The position numbers and the translations under genes were made by a program. This document shows positions 7,363 through 14,935 of a stretch of DNA of 30,547 bases, in pieces. Position 1 is the first letter of the stretch; the number at the start of each line of letters is the position of its first letter. The stretch is from an uncultured Collinsella sp. (lineage in GTDB: Bacteria > Actinomycetota > Coriobacteriia > Coriobacteriales > Coriobacteriaceae): positions 1 through 30,547 of the forward strand of contig CABUBZ010000023.1 of NCBI GenBank assembly GCA_902489945.1. Direction: 5' to 3'. Under the pieces are notes generated by a model. It did no database searches. It saw nothing but the letters and a program-made list of their open reading frames with translations, and had not been told where the DNA came from.

Positions 7363-7992
7363 ATGGCAGCTGCACAGCCGCTTAAGATTCGCATGGTTGC
7401 TGGGCTTGGCAACCCTGGCGATGAATATGCCGAGACCCGCCACAACGCCGGCTTCAAAGCGATCGACGAGTTGGCCCGTCAGGCCGGCGTCACGTACTGG
7501 AAAAACCAGGCAGGCGCCGAGGTCGCGCTCATCAATATCAACGATGCCGAGGAAGAGGGTGGCAAGCGCCAGATTGTGCTGGTCAAGCCGCAGTCGTATA
7601 TGAATACCTCGGGTGGCCCCATCTCCAAGCTCTGCCGCGAGTATAAGATCAAGGCCGAGGAGCTGCTCGTGATTCACGACGAGCTCGACATTCCCGCCGG
7701 CGACGTACGCGTCAAGGTGGGCGGTGGTCACGCCGGCCACAACGGCCTGCGCTCCATCATCGACAAGATGGGCAGCCGCGACTTCAGCCGCATCCGCACC
7801 GGCATCGGCAACCCTCCCGGCAAGATGGCTGTCGCCGACTACGTGCTCAAACAGCTGCGCGCCCGCGAGGCCGAGGATTTCCAGGACACCTGCGCCCAAG
7901 CCGCCGACGCCGCCGGCTTGGCGATCGTGCACGGCGTGGTCTATGCCCGCGACCACGTCAACGGCTCCGCCTCCGCCAACGGCAAGCACTAA
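7363..7992 (+). CDS. pth: Peptidyl-tRNA hydrolase
   Basis: Releases tRNA from peptidyl-tRNAs dropped by stalled ribosomes; cytoplasmic and usually essential. The 209-residue product has the family landmarks in order: GLGNPGDEYAETRHNAGF with the catalytic His, KPQSYMNTSG, VIHDELDIPAGDVRVK, GGGHAGHNGLRSI and RIRTGIGNPPG. CGGAGG lies about 6 bases before ATG 7363. A slightly longer mid-region (NINDAEEEGGKRQ) is the only deviation noted. The TAA stop (7990-7992) is also the first three bases of a 43-base repeat that recurs at the purF stop. Confidence 0.97.
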   Translation: MAAAQPLKIRMVAGLGNPGDEYAETRHNAGFKAIDELARQAGVTYWKNQAGAEVALININDAEEEGGKRQIVLVKPQSYMNTSGGPISKLCREYKIKAEELLVIHDELDIPAGDVRVKVGGGHAGHNGLRSIIDKMGSRDFSRIRTGIGNPPGKMAVADYVLKQLRAREAEDFQDTCAQAADAAGLAIVHGVVYARDHVNGSASANGKH

Positions 7993-8033
7993 AACCTACC
8001 ATTTAGGGACAGGGTTATTTTGGCAGGTTTTAT
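7990..8033 (+). repeat. GGGAC-loop hairpin overlapping the pth stop codon
   Basis: The stem AAAACCTACCA / TGGCAGGTTTT encloses TTTAGGGACAGGGTTATT. It begins with the TAA stop of pth and matches 38 of 43 positions of the copy at the purF stop (25080-25122, opposite strand). A third copy lies inverted at 8154-8193. Confidence 0.75.
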
Positions 8034-8098
8034 CTGCGGAAACGCCACGGCAGCCGCGTCGCAATAAACCCTGTGCCGCCATACATACGCAACGCTCC

Positions 8099-8140
8099 AA
8101 AGGGGGCCGGCCTCACCGATGCGCGAGGCCGGCCCCCTTT
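8099..8140 (+). terminator. Strong GC-rich hairpin, probable terminator after pth
   Basis: A perfect 16-base stem (AAAGGGGGCCGGCCTC, 8099-8114, with 8125-8140) and a 10-base loop. The 3' side ends in TTT followed by GCCGTTTT, so the T-run is poor. It is nested between two inverted copies of the repeat that starts at the pth stop. Confidence 0.6.
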
Positions 8141-8153
8141 GCCGTTTTGCCTG

Positions 8154-8193
8154 ATAAAACCTGCCAAAATAAACCTTTCCCTAAATGGCAGGT
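8154..8193 (-). repeat. Inverted third copy of the pth/purF stop repeat
   Basis: The reverse complement matches 7994-8033 at 37 of 40 positions, so the two copies form a long inverted pair around the terminator hairpin, like the paired arrangement of bacterial REP elements. Here the loop reads GGGAAAGG and not GGGACAGG. Confidence 0.7.
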
Positions 8194-8242
8194 CACTTTT
8201 CCCGCCTGCCAAAGATACACGTAAGCGACATGTCCATGAGGG

Positions 8243-8248
8243 TATAAT
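8243..8248 (+). promoter_or_regulatory. Possible -10 box for nfnAB
   Basis: A perfect TATAAT lies about 106 bases upstream of nfnA. No good -35 hexamer is visible 16-18 bases before it, so the assignment rests on the -10 box and on its position after the pth repeat cluster. Confidence 0.4.
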
Positions 8249-8253
8249 TTGCA

Positions 8254-8291
8254 CCGTATGTCTGCACAACGCCTGTGCGCGTACGGTTTTA
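8254..8291 (+). promoter_or_regulatory. Terminator-like hairpin in the nfnAB leader
   Basis: Just after the putative start point, CCGTA (8254-8258) and GCAC (8264-8267) pair with GTGC (8275-8278) and TACGG (8282-8286), followed by TTTTATT. Such a structure in a 5' leader could attenuate transcription. The internal mismatches make the stem modest. Confidence 0.3.
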
Positions 8292-8353
8292 TTCGGGCTA
8301 CCGTCCATTTCCGTGGAGGCACGGTTCGGCGGCCCTAACAAGAGAGGGGTTCT

Positions 8354-9193
8354 ATGTATAAGATCCTGGAGAAGACGCAGTTCTCGGAGAAGGTGTTCAA
8401 GTTCCGCATCGAGGCGCCTGCAATCGCCAAGCATGCGCACGCTGGACAGTTCCTCATGGTTCGCGCCAACGAGACGGGCGAGCGCGTCCCGTTTACCCTG
8501 GCCGGCTGGAACGGTGACGAGGGCTGGGTCGAGTTCATCTTCATGGTGATCGGCAAGACCACCGAAATGCTTTCCACCTACGAGGCCGGCGAGTCGCTGC
8601 GCGACGTCGTGGGCCCGCTGGGAGTTCCCACCGAGATGGCCGAGGGCCCCTGCGCCGTCATCGGCGGCGGCGTCGGCCTGGCAATTGCCTTCCCGGTCGC
8701 CAAGCACCTGGTCGAGACCGGCCACGAGGTGCACGCCATCATGGGCGCCCGCACCAAGGACCTCCTGCTCATGGAGGACCAGTTCCGCGAGCTCCTCGAC
8801 GAGGACCACATCCACATCACCACTGACGACGGCTCCTACGGCGAGCAGGGCGTTGTCACCGCTCCGCTGGAGCGTCTGCTGCAGGACAAGGCCGTGAGCC
8901 AGGTCTTCTGCGTCGGCCCCGTTCCGATGATGAAGTTCTCGACCCTCACCGCCCAGAAGTACGACACCCCCATCACCGCGTCGCTCAACCCCATCATGGT
9001 TGACGGCACCGGTATGTGCGGCTGCTGCCGCGTCGAGGTGGGCGGCGTGACCAAGTTCGCTTGCGTCGACGGCCCCGACTTCGATGCCACCCTGGTCGAC
9101 TGGGATGACCTTCGTGCCCGCCAGGCCGCTTACCGTTCCGAAGAGGGCGCGTCCCTCAAGGCCTATGAGGAAAAGAGCTGCGCATGCCACTAG
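8354..9193 (+). CDS. nfnA: NfnA-type ferredoxin-NADP+ reductase subunit alpha (FAD, 2Fe-2S)
   Basis: Small subunit of an NADH-dependent ferredoxin:NADP+ oxidoreductase, a soluble flavin-bifurcating enzyme. The 279-residue product resembles dihydroorotate dehydrogenase electron-transfer (PyrK-like) proteins: an N-terminal FAD barrel, a nucleotide-binding segment AVIGGGVGLAIAFPVAK, VGPVPMMK, and a C-terminal iron-sulphur loop DGTGMCGCCRVEVGG followed by FACVDGPDFD, with the expected Cys residues. AGAGAGGGG precedes ATG 8354. It overlaps nfnB by 10 bases, a strong sign of coupled translation and complex formation. Older annotations call this pair sulphide dehydrogenase or glutamate synthase subunits. 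Confidence 0.92.
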   Translation: MYKILEKTQFSEKVFKFRIEAPAIAKHAHAGQFLMVRANETGERVPFTLAGWNGDEGWVEFIFMVIGKTTEMLSTYEAGESLRDVVGPLGVPTEMAEGPCAVIGGGVGLAIAFPVAKHLVETGHEVHAIMGARTKDLLLMEDQFRELLDEDHIHITTDDGSYGEQGVVTAPLERLLQDKAVSQVFCVGPVPMMKFSTLTAQKYDTPITASLNPIMVDGTGMCGCCRVEVGGVTKFACVDGPDFDATLVDWDDLRARQAAYRSEEGASLKAYEEKSCACH

Positions 9194-10593
9194 TTAACGG
9201 TCGTTTCGTTGCCGATATGAAGTCGCCCCGCACCCCCGATAACGAGGAGCCGGCTGCCGAGCGCGCCTGCGACTTCCGCCCCGTCGACAAGGGCTTCACC
9301 GAGGAGATGGCGCTGGCCGAGGCCGAGCGCTGCCTCAACTGCAAGAAGCCGTTCTGTGTTGAGGGCTGCCCCGTCAACATCAACATCCCCCGCTTTATCG
9401 AGCAGATCCGCGCGAAGGACTTCGGCGGCGCCCTCGATACCATCCGCGAGGACTCCATGCTTCCCGCCATCTGCGGCCGCGTCTGCCCGCAGGAGAACCA
9501 GTGCGAGGGTAAGTGCATCCGCGGTAAGAAGTCCGAGCCCGTGGCCATCGGCCAGCTCGAGCGCTTCCTGGGTGACCGCCCCGAGCTCGCCTCCACGCCC
9601 AAGATGGCTCCCAAGAACGGCAAGAAGGTCGCCGTCGTCGGCTCCGGCCCGTCCGGCATCACCTGCGCCGGCGAGCTCGCCCGCAACGGCTTTGACGTCA
9701 CCGTTTTTGAGGCCTTCTTCACCGGCGGCGGCGTGCTGGTCTACGGCATCCCCGAGTTCCGTCTGCCCAAGGCAGTCGTCAAGCGCGAGATTGACGGCCT
9801 GGAGGACATGGGCGTCAAGTTTGAGTACAACTCCGTCGTGGGCAACATGGCCACGGCCGAGGAGCTGTTCGAGCAGGGCTTCGACGCCATCTACGTGGCG
9901 ACCGGCGCTGGCCTGCCCAAGTTCCTCAACGTCCCCGGCGAGAACCTGCCCAACGTCTTCTTCGCGAACGAGTACCTCACCCGCGTAAACCTGATGAAGG
10001 CCAACAAGTTCCCCGAGTACGACACCCCCACCAAGCATGGCAAGAACGTCGTCGTCTTTGGTGGCGGCAACGTGGCTATGGACGCCGTCCGTACCGCCAA
10101 GCGCCTGGGCGCCGAGCACGCCATCATCGCCTACCGTCGTACCGAGGACGAGATGCCCTGCCGTCGCGCCGAGCTGCACCATGCTAAGGCCGAGGGCGTC
10201 GAGGTTCTGCCGCTCGTCTCCCCGCTCGAGTTTGTCGCTGGCGAGGACGGCTCCGTGTGCGCCGTCAAGGTCCAGAAGATGGAGCTCGGCGAGCCCGACG
10301 AGTCCGGCCGCCGTCGTCCGGTGCCCATCGAGGGCGCCATCGAGGAGATCCCCTGCGACGTCGCGATCTCGGCTATCGGCACCAACGCCAACCCCTTCGC
10401 AAAGAAGATCGGCGGCAAGATGGAGCTCAACAAGTGGGGTTACATCGTCGCCGACGAGGAGACCGGCCAGACCACCGATCCCCGCATCTGGGCCGGCGGC
10501 GACATCGTCACCGGTGCCGCTACGGTCATTCTGGCGATGGGCGCCGGCAAGAAGGCCGCCGCTTCCATCACCAAGAGCCTGCTGGGCGAGTAA
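9184..10593 (+). CDS. nfnB: NfnB-type subunit beta / GltA-like NADPH oxidoreductase (two 4Fe-4S, FAD)
   Basis: Large subunit of the NfnAB pair. The 469-residue chain starts with a glutamate-synthase-small-subunit-like iron-sulphur domain: Cys 50, 53, 58 and 62 in CLNCKKPFCVEGCPV, and Cys 97, 101, 107 and 111. Next come an FAD Rossmann motif VVGSGPSGITCAGELA (about 151-166), a second dinucleotide motif VVFGGGNVAMDAVRTAKRLG (about 290) and the closing FAD signature WAGGDIVTGAATVILAMGAG. Homologues are often labelled GltA, but no large glutamate synthase subunit is nearby, while nfnA overlaps its start; the ferredoxin:NADP+ transhydrogenase role is therefore preferred. A good terminator follows. 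Confidence 0.93.
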   Translation: MPLVNGRFVADMKSPRTPDNEEPAAERACDFRPVDKGFTEEMALAEAERCLNCKKPFCVEGCPVNINIPRFIEQIRAKDFGGALDTIREDSMLPAICGRVCPQENQCEGKCIRGKKSEPVAIGQLERFLGDRPELASTPKMAPKNGKKVAVVGSGPSGITCAGELARNGFDVTVFEAFFTGGGVLVYGIPEFRLPKAVVKREIDGLEDMGVKFEYNSVVGNMATAEELFEQGFDAIYVATGAGLPKFLNVPGENLPNVFFANEYLTRVNLMKANKFPEYDTPTKHGKNVVVFGGGNVAMDAVRTAKRLGAEHAIIAYRRTEDEMPCRRAELHHAKAEGVEVLPLVSPLEFVAGEDGSVCAVKVQKMELGEPDESGRRRPVPIEGAIEEIPCDVAISAIGTNANPFAKKIGGKMELNKWGYIVADEETGQTTDPRIWAGGDIVTGAATVILAMGAGKKAAASITKSLLGE

Positions 10594-10621
10594 TCACCTG
10601 CAGCGCTAGCCACCAAACGGC

Positions 10622-10660
10622 AAAGTCCCCGTCGAGCACACGCCCGGCGGGGACTTTTTT
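10622..10660 (+). terminator. Rho-independent terminator after nfnB
   Basis: AAAGTCCCCG (10622-10631) pairs with CGGGGACTTT (10648-10657), and the stem ends in six T (10655-10660). It begins 28 bases after the nfnB stop. Confidence 0.88.
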
Positions 10661-10673
10661 CTACGCCGGCCGT

Positions 10674-10717
10674 CCAAACCAGCACAAAGGGGACAGACGC
10701 CTTTGTGGTGGTTTTGG
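10674..10717 (+). repeat. GGGGAC-loop hairpin (CCACCACAAAG family)
   Basis: CCAAACCAGCACAAAG pairs with CTTTGTGGTGGTTTTGG around GGGACAGACGC. Closely related hairpins occur at 12980-13012 and, shortened, at 16344-16380, so copies lie downstream of, inside and after the surface-protein/LuxR block. Confidence 0.65.
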
Positions 10718-10730
10718 GGCGGGTGGCCGG

Positions 10731-10870
10731 TTTGTCTCGATCTGTAACAGGTAGAGCTGTTTTTGGTGGCTAGTTGTTATAGATCGAGACGTTGTTCCGA
10801 CACCCGCCAGCTTGTCTCAATCTGTAACATCTAGGTCCGTTTTGGGCAGCCAGATGTTACAGATTTAGAT
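10731..10870. repeat. Two tandem palindromes sharing TCTGTAACA
   Basis: Unit 1: GTCTCGATCTGTAACAGGTAG (10734-10754, given in part) against 10770-10790, 18 of 21 positions. Unit 2: a perfect 14-base stem, AATCTGTAACATCT (10819-10832) with 10852-10865. Each begins TTGTCTC(G/A)ATCTGTAACA, and both loops contain GTTTTKGG. They follow the nfnB terminator and lie at the 3' end of the minus-strand surface-protein gene. Confidence 0.65.
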
Positions 10871-10906
10871 TTTGCTGACGCCGAGGACGGGCACCGTCAC
10901 CAAAAC

Positions 10907-12952
10907 CTAACGCTCGCGGCGCTTGGTCGCGGCGACACCGGCTGCGGCAACGGTTGCGCCGGCGATGCCCAGGGCGGCGACCGTCATCGCGGTGGTGTCG
11001 CCCGTGGCGGCCAGGGTCGCATCGGACTTCTTTGCTGGCATGGCCTTCTCAACCGTCTTGGTCGTGACGGTCGTTTTGGTCGGCGTCGCAGCGGGCTTGG
11101 TCTCCGGTTTCGTTTCGCGCTTTGTGTCAGGCTTCACCTCAGGCTGCGGCGTCGGCTTGAGATCCGGCGTAGGCTGCGGATCGGGCGCCGGCGTAGCCTC
11201 GGGCGTAAACGCCAGGTTGGTGCTCAGCCACAGGGTGTAAATCCAACCGCTCTCGGAATCAACCTCACTTGCCTCGCCCACCTGATAGCTACACTCAACC
11301 CCATTGATCTTCAGCTTGGTATTGGGCGTAAAGTAGAAACCACGCGCCGGCTTAAAGTACAGGCCGTAACGATAGGTCACGCCGGGCTTAAAGGCATCGA
11401 TGTGGTTGGTGATGTTCTGGTCCCAGAACTCAACGGAATTTACTTCGCTGCCGTCGCTGCCCGTCCAGAACTCGCACTGGAGAATAGAGTCGGAACCCGC
11501 CGGAGTGCCCGCCGTAAAGACCGGTTTGTCGCCCGCCTTAAAGATAGTCGTGGCGCCATTAATCTCGATAACGTCGATGGCACGCCATTCATCAATCGGC
11601 TGCTCGCACAGCATATTGTCAGCGTTTGGGGCGAAGACGCCGTTGACGGTCTTGATGTGGTGCGCCCAATGACCGTTGACGTTCATATTGCAGTCATCGG
11701 CCACGGTATTGTCGCCCTTGAGCCTCAGCTCAACGGAGTACATGTAGAACTTGCCCTCTTCGAAGTGGTCAATCTTCTTCATGCCCGGCGTGTACTTTGC
11801 GAGGTCGGAATACCAGAAGGCAACGGGTACCGACTCCCCGGATTCCATATCGAGCTCCATTTCTTCCCAGCACTCGTAGGCGATCTCGTACTTGTCGGCA
11901 TCGGCGGCGGGAATCGTAGCGGTCGCACGGGGCGCCTCGCCGGGCGCGTAGTCGGTCTTCACGTCGTTGACGTCCAGGTTATGGATGGCTTCGTTTTCCG
12001 ATGCAACAAGCGTAATTTCGCTATTGATAGCGTAGCGGAGGTAATAGTCGTCCCTGGTTTCGTTGAGGGTAATCGAACTGCCCGGCTGATAGGCGTTGAA
12101 GATATCATCGGGATCCCCAACAATGATGGCACCGCCCTCATAGTCGGTTCCGGTATACGTCAGTGCCGCGCCAATATAAAGAGCCTCATTGCGCGTGAGT
12201 CGATACGAGCCGCCTGCCGCGCCACCCGTAAAGGTCAGCGTCAGCCTCATATGATCGCCAACAGGCTCAAAGCGAGCCGTCACATCGGACATAGATGCGT
12301 CCTGGACTTCAGTCAGGGTGCCCGAAGCAGCATCGGCCCGGTAGTACTTGTTTTCGACAAGTTCGCAGAGCGGCTTATCCGGCATACCGCCCTCAACATC
12401 GGGAAAATCATAGGTATACGACTGGCCCTTTTCGAGTGTGACATTGCTCGGAAGCACGCAGTCCGTGTAGTGATCGACCACGGTCGTGTTGATCTTAACG
12501 CCGCCCCCGCCAGTCACGTCGGTCACGCCGCAGGGCATGATGGCATCGCTTGCCGGCGTGGCGGCGGTGCCGCTGAGAGTGTTTTGTTCAGCGGATGCCG
12601 CATCGTTAGATTCATCGGTAACGTCAGCCGGAGTCGCCTGCTGAGGTTCAGCGACGGTTTGTGCCTCCGGAGCAGCATCGGCTGCTGGCGTGGGCGTCGT
12701 AGCAGGCGCGGTCGCCGCAGCCGCATCCTCCGCAACCGCCGGTGCAACCGGAGCCGCAGCGACCTCACCCGTCGCGGCGGCGGGATCCGCGCACTCGGTC
12801 GCAAGTGCCAAGCTCGGCAGCAACAGCTGACCAACCATGAGCGCACACGCGCTAGCGCAAGCGATTTTGGCGCCCACGCAGCGCCAGGTACCGTGAGCCA
12901 GCGAACAGGTGCGCTCGCGCTGGGTCTGCTTATCAAAGTGGCTTCCGTTCAT
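10907..12952 (-). CDS. Secreted cell-wall-anchored surface protein (LAATGD tail)
   Basis: A 681-residue exported protein of unknown function. The N-terminus has a signal peptide whose hydrophobic core (about 27-50) ends GQLLLPSLALA. Next comes an acidic Ala/Pro-rich stretch, then a central region of about 450 residues that I cannot assign, then a Pro/Lys-rich wall-spanning linker. The C-terminus is a sorting signal: LAATGD (about 647-652), a hydrophobic segment and the basic tail TKRRER. LAxTG is the variant associated with class E sortases, so sortase attachment to peptidoglycan is likely. ATG 12952 is chosen because AAGGAGG lies about 6 bases upstream and the signal peptide starts there; the frame extends to 13036 through repeat sequence. 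The signal peptide is nearly identical to that of the next gene, showing common origin. Confidence 0.85.
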   Translation of the reverse strand: MNGSHFDKQTQRERTCSLAHGTWRCVGAKIACASACALMVGQLLLPSLALATECADPAAATGEVAAAPVAPAVAEDAAAATAPATTPTPAADAAPEAQTVAEPQQATPADVTDESNDAASAEQNTLSGTAATPASDAIMPCGVTDVTGGGGVKINTTVVDHYTDCVLPSNVTLEKGQSYTYDFPDVEGGMPDKPLCELVENKYYRADAASGTLTEVQDASMSDVTARFEPVGDHMRLTLTFTGGAAGGSYRLTRNEALYIGAALTYTGTDYEGGAIIVGDPDDIFNAYQPGSSITLNETRDDYYLRYAINSEITLVASENEAIHNLDVNDVKTDYAPGEAPRATATIPAADADKYEIAYECWEEMELDMESGESVPVAFWYSDLAKYTPGMKKIDHFEEGKFYMYSVELRLKGDNTVADDCNMNVNGHWAHHIKTVNGVFAPNADNMLCEQPIDEWRAIDVIEINGATTIFKAGDKPVFTAGTPAGSDSILQCEFWTGSDGSEVNSVEFWDQNITNHIDAFKPGVTYRYGLYFKPARGFYFTPNTKLKINGVECSYQVGEASEVDSESGWIYTLWLSTNLAFTPEATPAPDPQPTPDLKPTPQPEVKPDTKRETKPETKPAATPTKTTVTTKTVEKAMPAKKSDATLAATGDTTAMTVAALGIAGATVAAAGVAATKRRER

Positions 12953-12979
12953 AACGGCCTCCTTGGTCGAAAGGCTGCA

Positions 12980-13012
12980 CCACCACAAAGGTGCCTGTCC
13001 CCTTTGCGGTGG
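12980..13012 (-). repeat. GGGGAC-loop hairpin upstream of the first surface-protein gene
   Basis: Read on the minus strand, CCACCGCAAA and TTTGTGGTGG enclose GGGGACAGGCACC. It lies 28 bases upstream of the start codon at 12952, so it would be in or near the 5' leader. Confidence 0.65.
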
Positions 13013-13049
13013 TCCTGTACAACCAAGATGCGCCAAACGGCTCTGTACA

Positions 13050-13075
13050 CCTAGGTTCGTAGATGCGAACCTAGG
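13050..13075. promoter_or_regulatory. Perfect 10-base palindrome, possible operator
   Basis: CCTAGGTTCG (13050-13059) is matched by CGAACCTAGG (13066-13075) across a 6-base spacer. It lies about 100 bases upstream of the surface-protein start, outside the GGGGAC hairpin. There is no T-run, so a protein-binding site or an RNA hairpin are both possible. Confidence 0.4.
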
Positions 13076-13091
13076 CCTCTACCTGCGAAAA

Positions 13092-13136
13092 TATAAAGAG
13101 CCGCCGCGAGGGCATTTGCGCCCGCGCGGCGGCTGA
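13092..13136 (-). terminator. Rho-independent terminator of the second surface-protein gene
   Basis: A 10-base stem AGCCGCCGCG / CGCGGCGGCT (13099-13108 with 13125-13134), with an inner GGGC/GCCC, is followed on the minus strand by CTTTATATTTT. It lies just after the stop at 13158. Confidence 0.8.
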
Positions 13137-13157
13137 AAATGGCTATGGAATCTTGCA

Positions 13158-14720
13158 CTAGCGGCTGCGGCGCTTGGACGCGACGAAGCCGGCGCCGATG
13201 ACGGACGCACCGGCGATGCCAAGGACGGCGGCCGCCGTCGCGGCGTTGTCGCCTGTGGCGGCCAGAGTGCCCACGGACTTCTGAGCCGCAACTGCCTTCG
13301 CGGCCGGCTTGGAGGCAGCAGCCGTGGAACTCGCCTGAGTCAGCGTCACGGACGGCGTGCCCGTCTCACTTCCGCCGCCTGGCTGCGGCGTGGGAGCCGG
13401 GGTAGGCTCAGGCTGCGGCGTGGGCTCAGGCTCGACCACATCTCCGGAGCTGATTACCACGCTGCGGGCAACCTCGTCGGAGGTCCTAACATCCTGGATA
13501 GTGGACGACCCGGCAGCACCGATGACGAGTCCGTTTCCCGCAGTTTCTCGCACGGTGCCTCCGGCGGGAGTCGTAACTACCGATCCGCCATCAATTGAGA
13601 GACAAGGGGCTGCATCACCTTGATTGACAGCGTAGATTGCCGCCGCATTACCCGACACCTCAACATTTGAATTAATGATGTCAATTCGAGGGATGGCGGA
13701 CTGGGAGCCGGACTGGGAATATATTCCATAGCCATGTTTACGACTGTGGCCAATTCCGTCACCGCATCGAACTGTAAGGCTCGAATTCTCGACGAGCACC
13801 CGCGACACGCCGTCCCCCGCGCGCATCCAAACACCATCCAAAGCGTCGGCCCTATCACTCGCCACGAGCGTAACATCCGCTCCGTTGGTAACACTCAAAT
13901 ATGTATCCTTACCCCCGGACGAATACAGGGCGACCGACACACTGCATCCATTGCGCGCCGCCGCATCTAATTTTGCGTTATCCACCGCGATGCACCCTCC
14001 ATGCTCGGAGGAGATGTTTTCGGCATAGACTGCAACGGCGTTGAGCCCCCCATTCGCCTCCGCCTCGACGTGGACGTCGGCGCCCTCGTTAATGGTTATG
14101 TTGCCTGCCCGCGTGTGAATGCCGATGGTATGAGGCGCTTTGTTCGTTGCCGTCACGTTAACGTTGGCACCGCGGATGTCCACGTCGCCGCCGGTCTTAC
14201 CGTCCCCCGAAACCGCTATCGTATCGGTCCCGGCCGTCGCGTTGAGAGTCACGTCGCCCGAGATGGCGAGGCTACCGCACTCGACCTTAACAGCGCTCCT
14301 GCTCTTCTGTGGTTCGGCCGTCGCGTTGAGGGTTCCTTCCCCCGTGATGGCAAGGTTGCCGTCCTTGACCTCGATAGCGCTCCGCAAGGAATCGGCCGTG
14401 ATGGTGTTGGTGCCCGCCACGTCAATGTTGAGGTTGCCCTGGGCACTGATGCCGGCGCCGTTGTAGCCATTGAGCTTCATGTCGTCGGCGCCGTCCCAGG
14501 ACCACGTTCCGGCCTCGTCGCCGGCGCCCTTGTTGTACTGCGTGCCGCCAACGTTGACCCATTTGGCGGCGAGCGCCACGCTCGGCAGCAGCAGCTGGCC
14601 GGCCATGAGCGCGCAAGCCCCCGCACAGGCAAGCTTGGCGCCCACACGTCGCCACGTTCCATGGGAGAGCGCGCACGAGCGGTCGCGGTTGATTGAGTTG
14701 TCATGAATTTGCTTTCGCAT
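13158..14720 (-). CDS. Secreted repeat-rich surface protein, probable beta-helix (LAATGD tail)
   Basis: A 520-residue exported protein. A signal peptide (core about 27-50, ending GQLLLPSVALA) is followed by about 370 residues of short beta-strand-like repeats rich in Gly, Asn, Asp, Thr and Val (for example GNLNIDVAGTNTITAD, GEGTLNATAE, GSLAISGDVTLNATA), a pattern typical of parallel beta-helix adhesins and carbohydrate-binding surface proteins. A Pro/Glu/Gln linker and the sorting signal LAATGD (486-491), hydrophobic segment and SKRRSR tail follow. ATG 14720 has AAGGAGG about 7 bases upstream. It shares signal peptide and anchor with its neighbour but not the middle, so ends appear conserved while the exposed domain differs. 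The ligand is unknown. Confidence 0.85.
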   Translation of the reverse strand: MRKQIHDNSINRDRSCALSHGTWRRVGAKLACAGACALMAGQLLLPSVALAAKWVNVGGTQYNKGAGDEAGTWSWDGADDMKLNGYNGAGISAQGNLNIDVAGTNTITADSLRSAIEVKDGNLAITGEGTLNATAEPQKSRSAVKVECGSLAISGDVTLNATAGTDTIAVSGDGKTGGDVDIRGANVNVTATNKAPHTIGIHTRAGNITINEGADVHVEAEANGGLNAVAVYAENISSEHGGCIAVDNAKLDAAARNGCSVSVALYSSGGKDTYLSVTNGADVTLVASDRADALDGVWMRAGDGVSRVLVENSSLTVRCGDGIGHSRKHGYGIYSQSGSQSAIPRIDIINSNVEVSGNAAAIYAVNQGDAAPCLSIDGGSVVTTPAGGTVRETAGNGLVIGAAGSSTIQDVRTSDEVARSVVISSGDVVEPEPTPQPEPTPAPTPQPGGGSETGTPSVTLTQASSTAAASKPAAKAVAAQKSVGTLAATGDNAATAAAVLGIAGASVIGAGFVASKRRSR

Positions 14721-14935
14721 GTGAGCCTCCTTGTCGTAAGGGGTGCTTCTGTGACTCCATGTTACGGGAAGTTATCCGGATCCCAAGGCACAAATTCGCA
14801 TGTGGGCTATCTGCCAGCGCAAAAGGCAACGAGCGCGCGATTGCCAAGCGCGCCCTGTCTTCCGAAAGGCCCACCCCCCACCGTCCTGGTCTACAATCGA
14901 GGGCACGATTGTTCCGTCCATCCAAAGGACCATCC

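Noticed and set aside
10507..10593. NfnB as a true glutamate synthase small subunit
   Set aside because: The family overlaps in sequence, but no large subunit is adjacent, while the NfnA-type partner overlaps the gene start.
11402..13054. 550-codon open frame on the plus strand
   Set aside because: It is fully antisense to the surface-protein gene, has no family motifs or signal peptide, and arises from the GC-rich third-position bias of the real gene.
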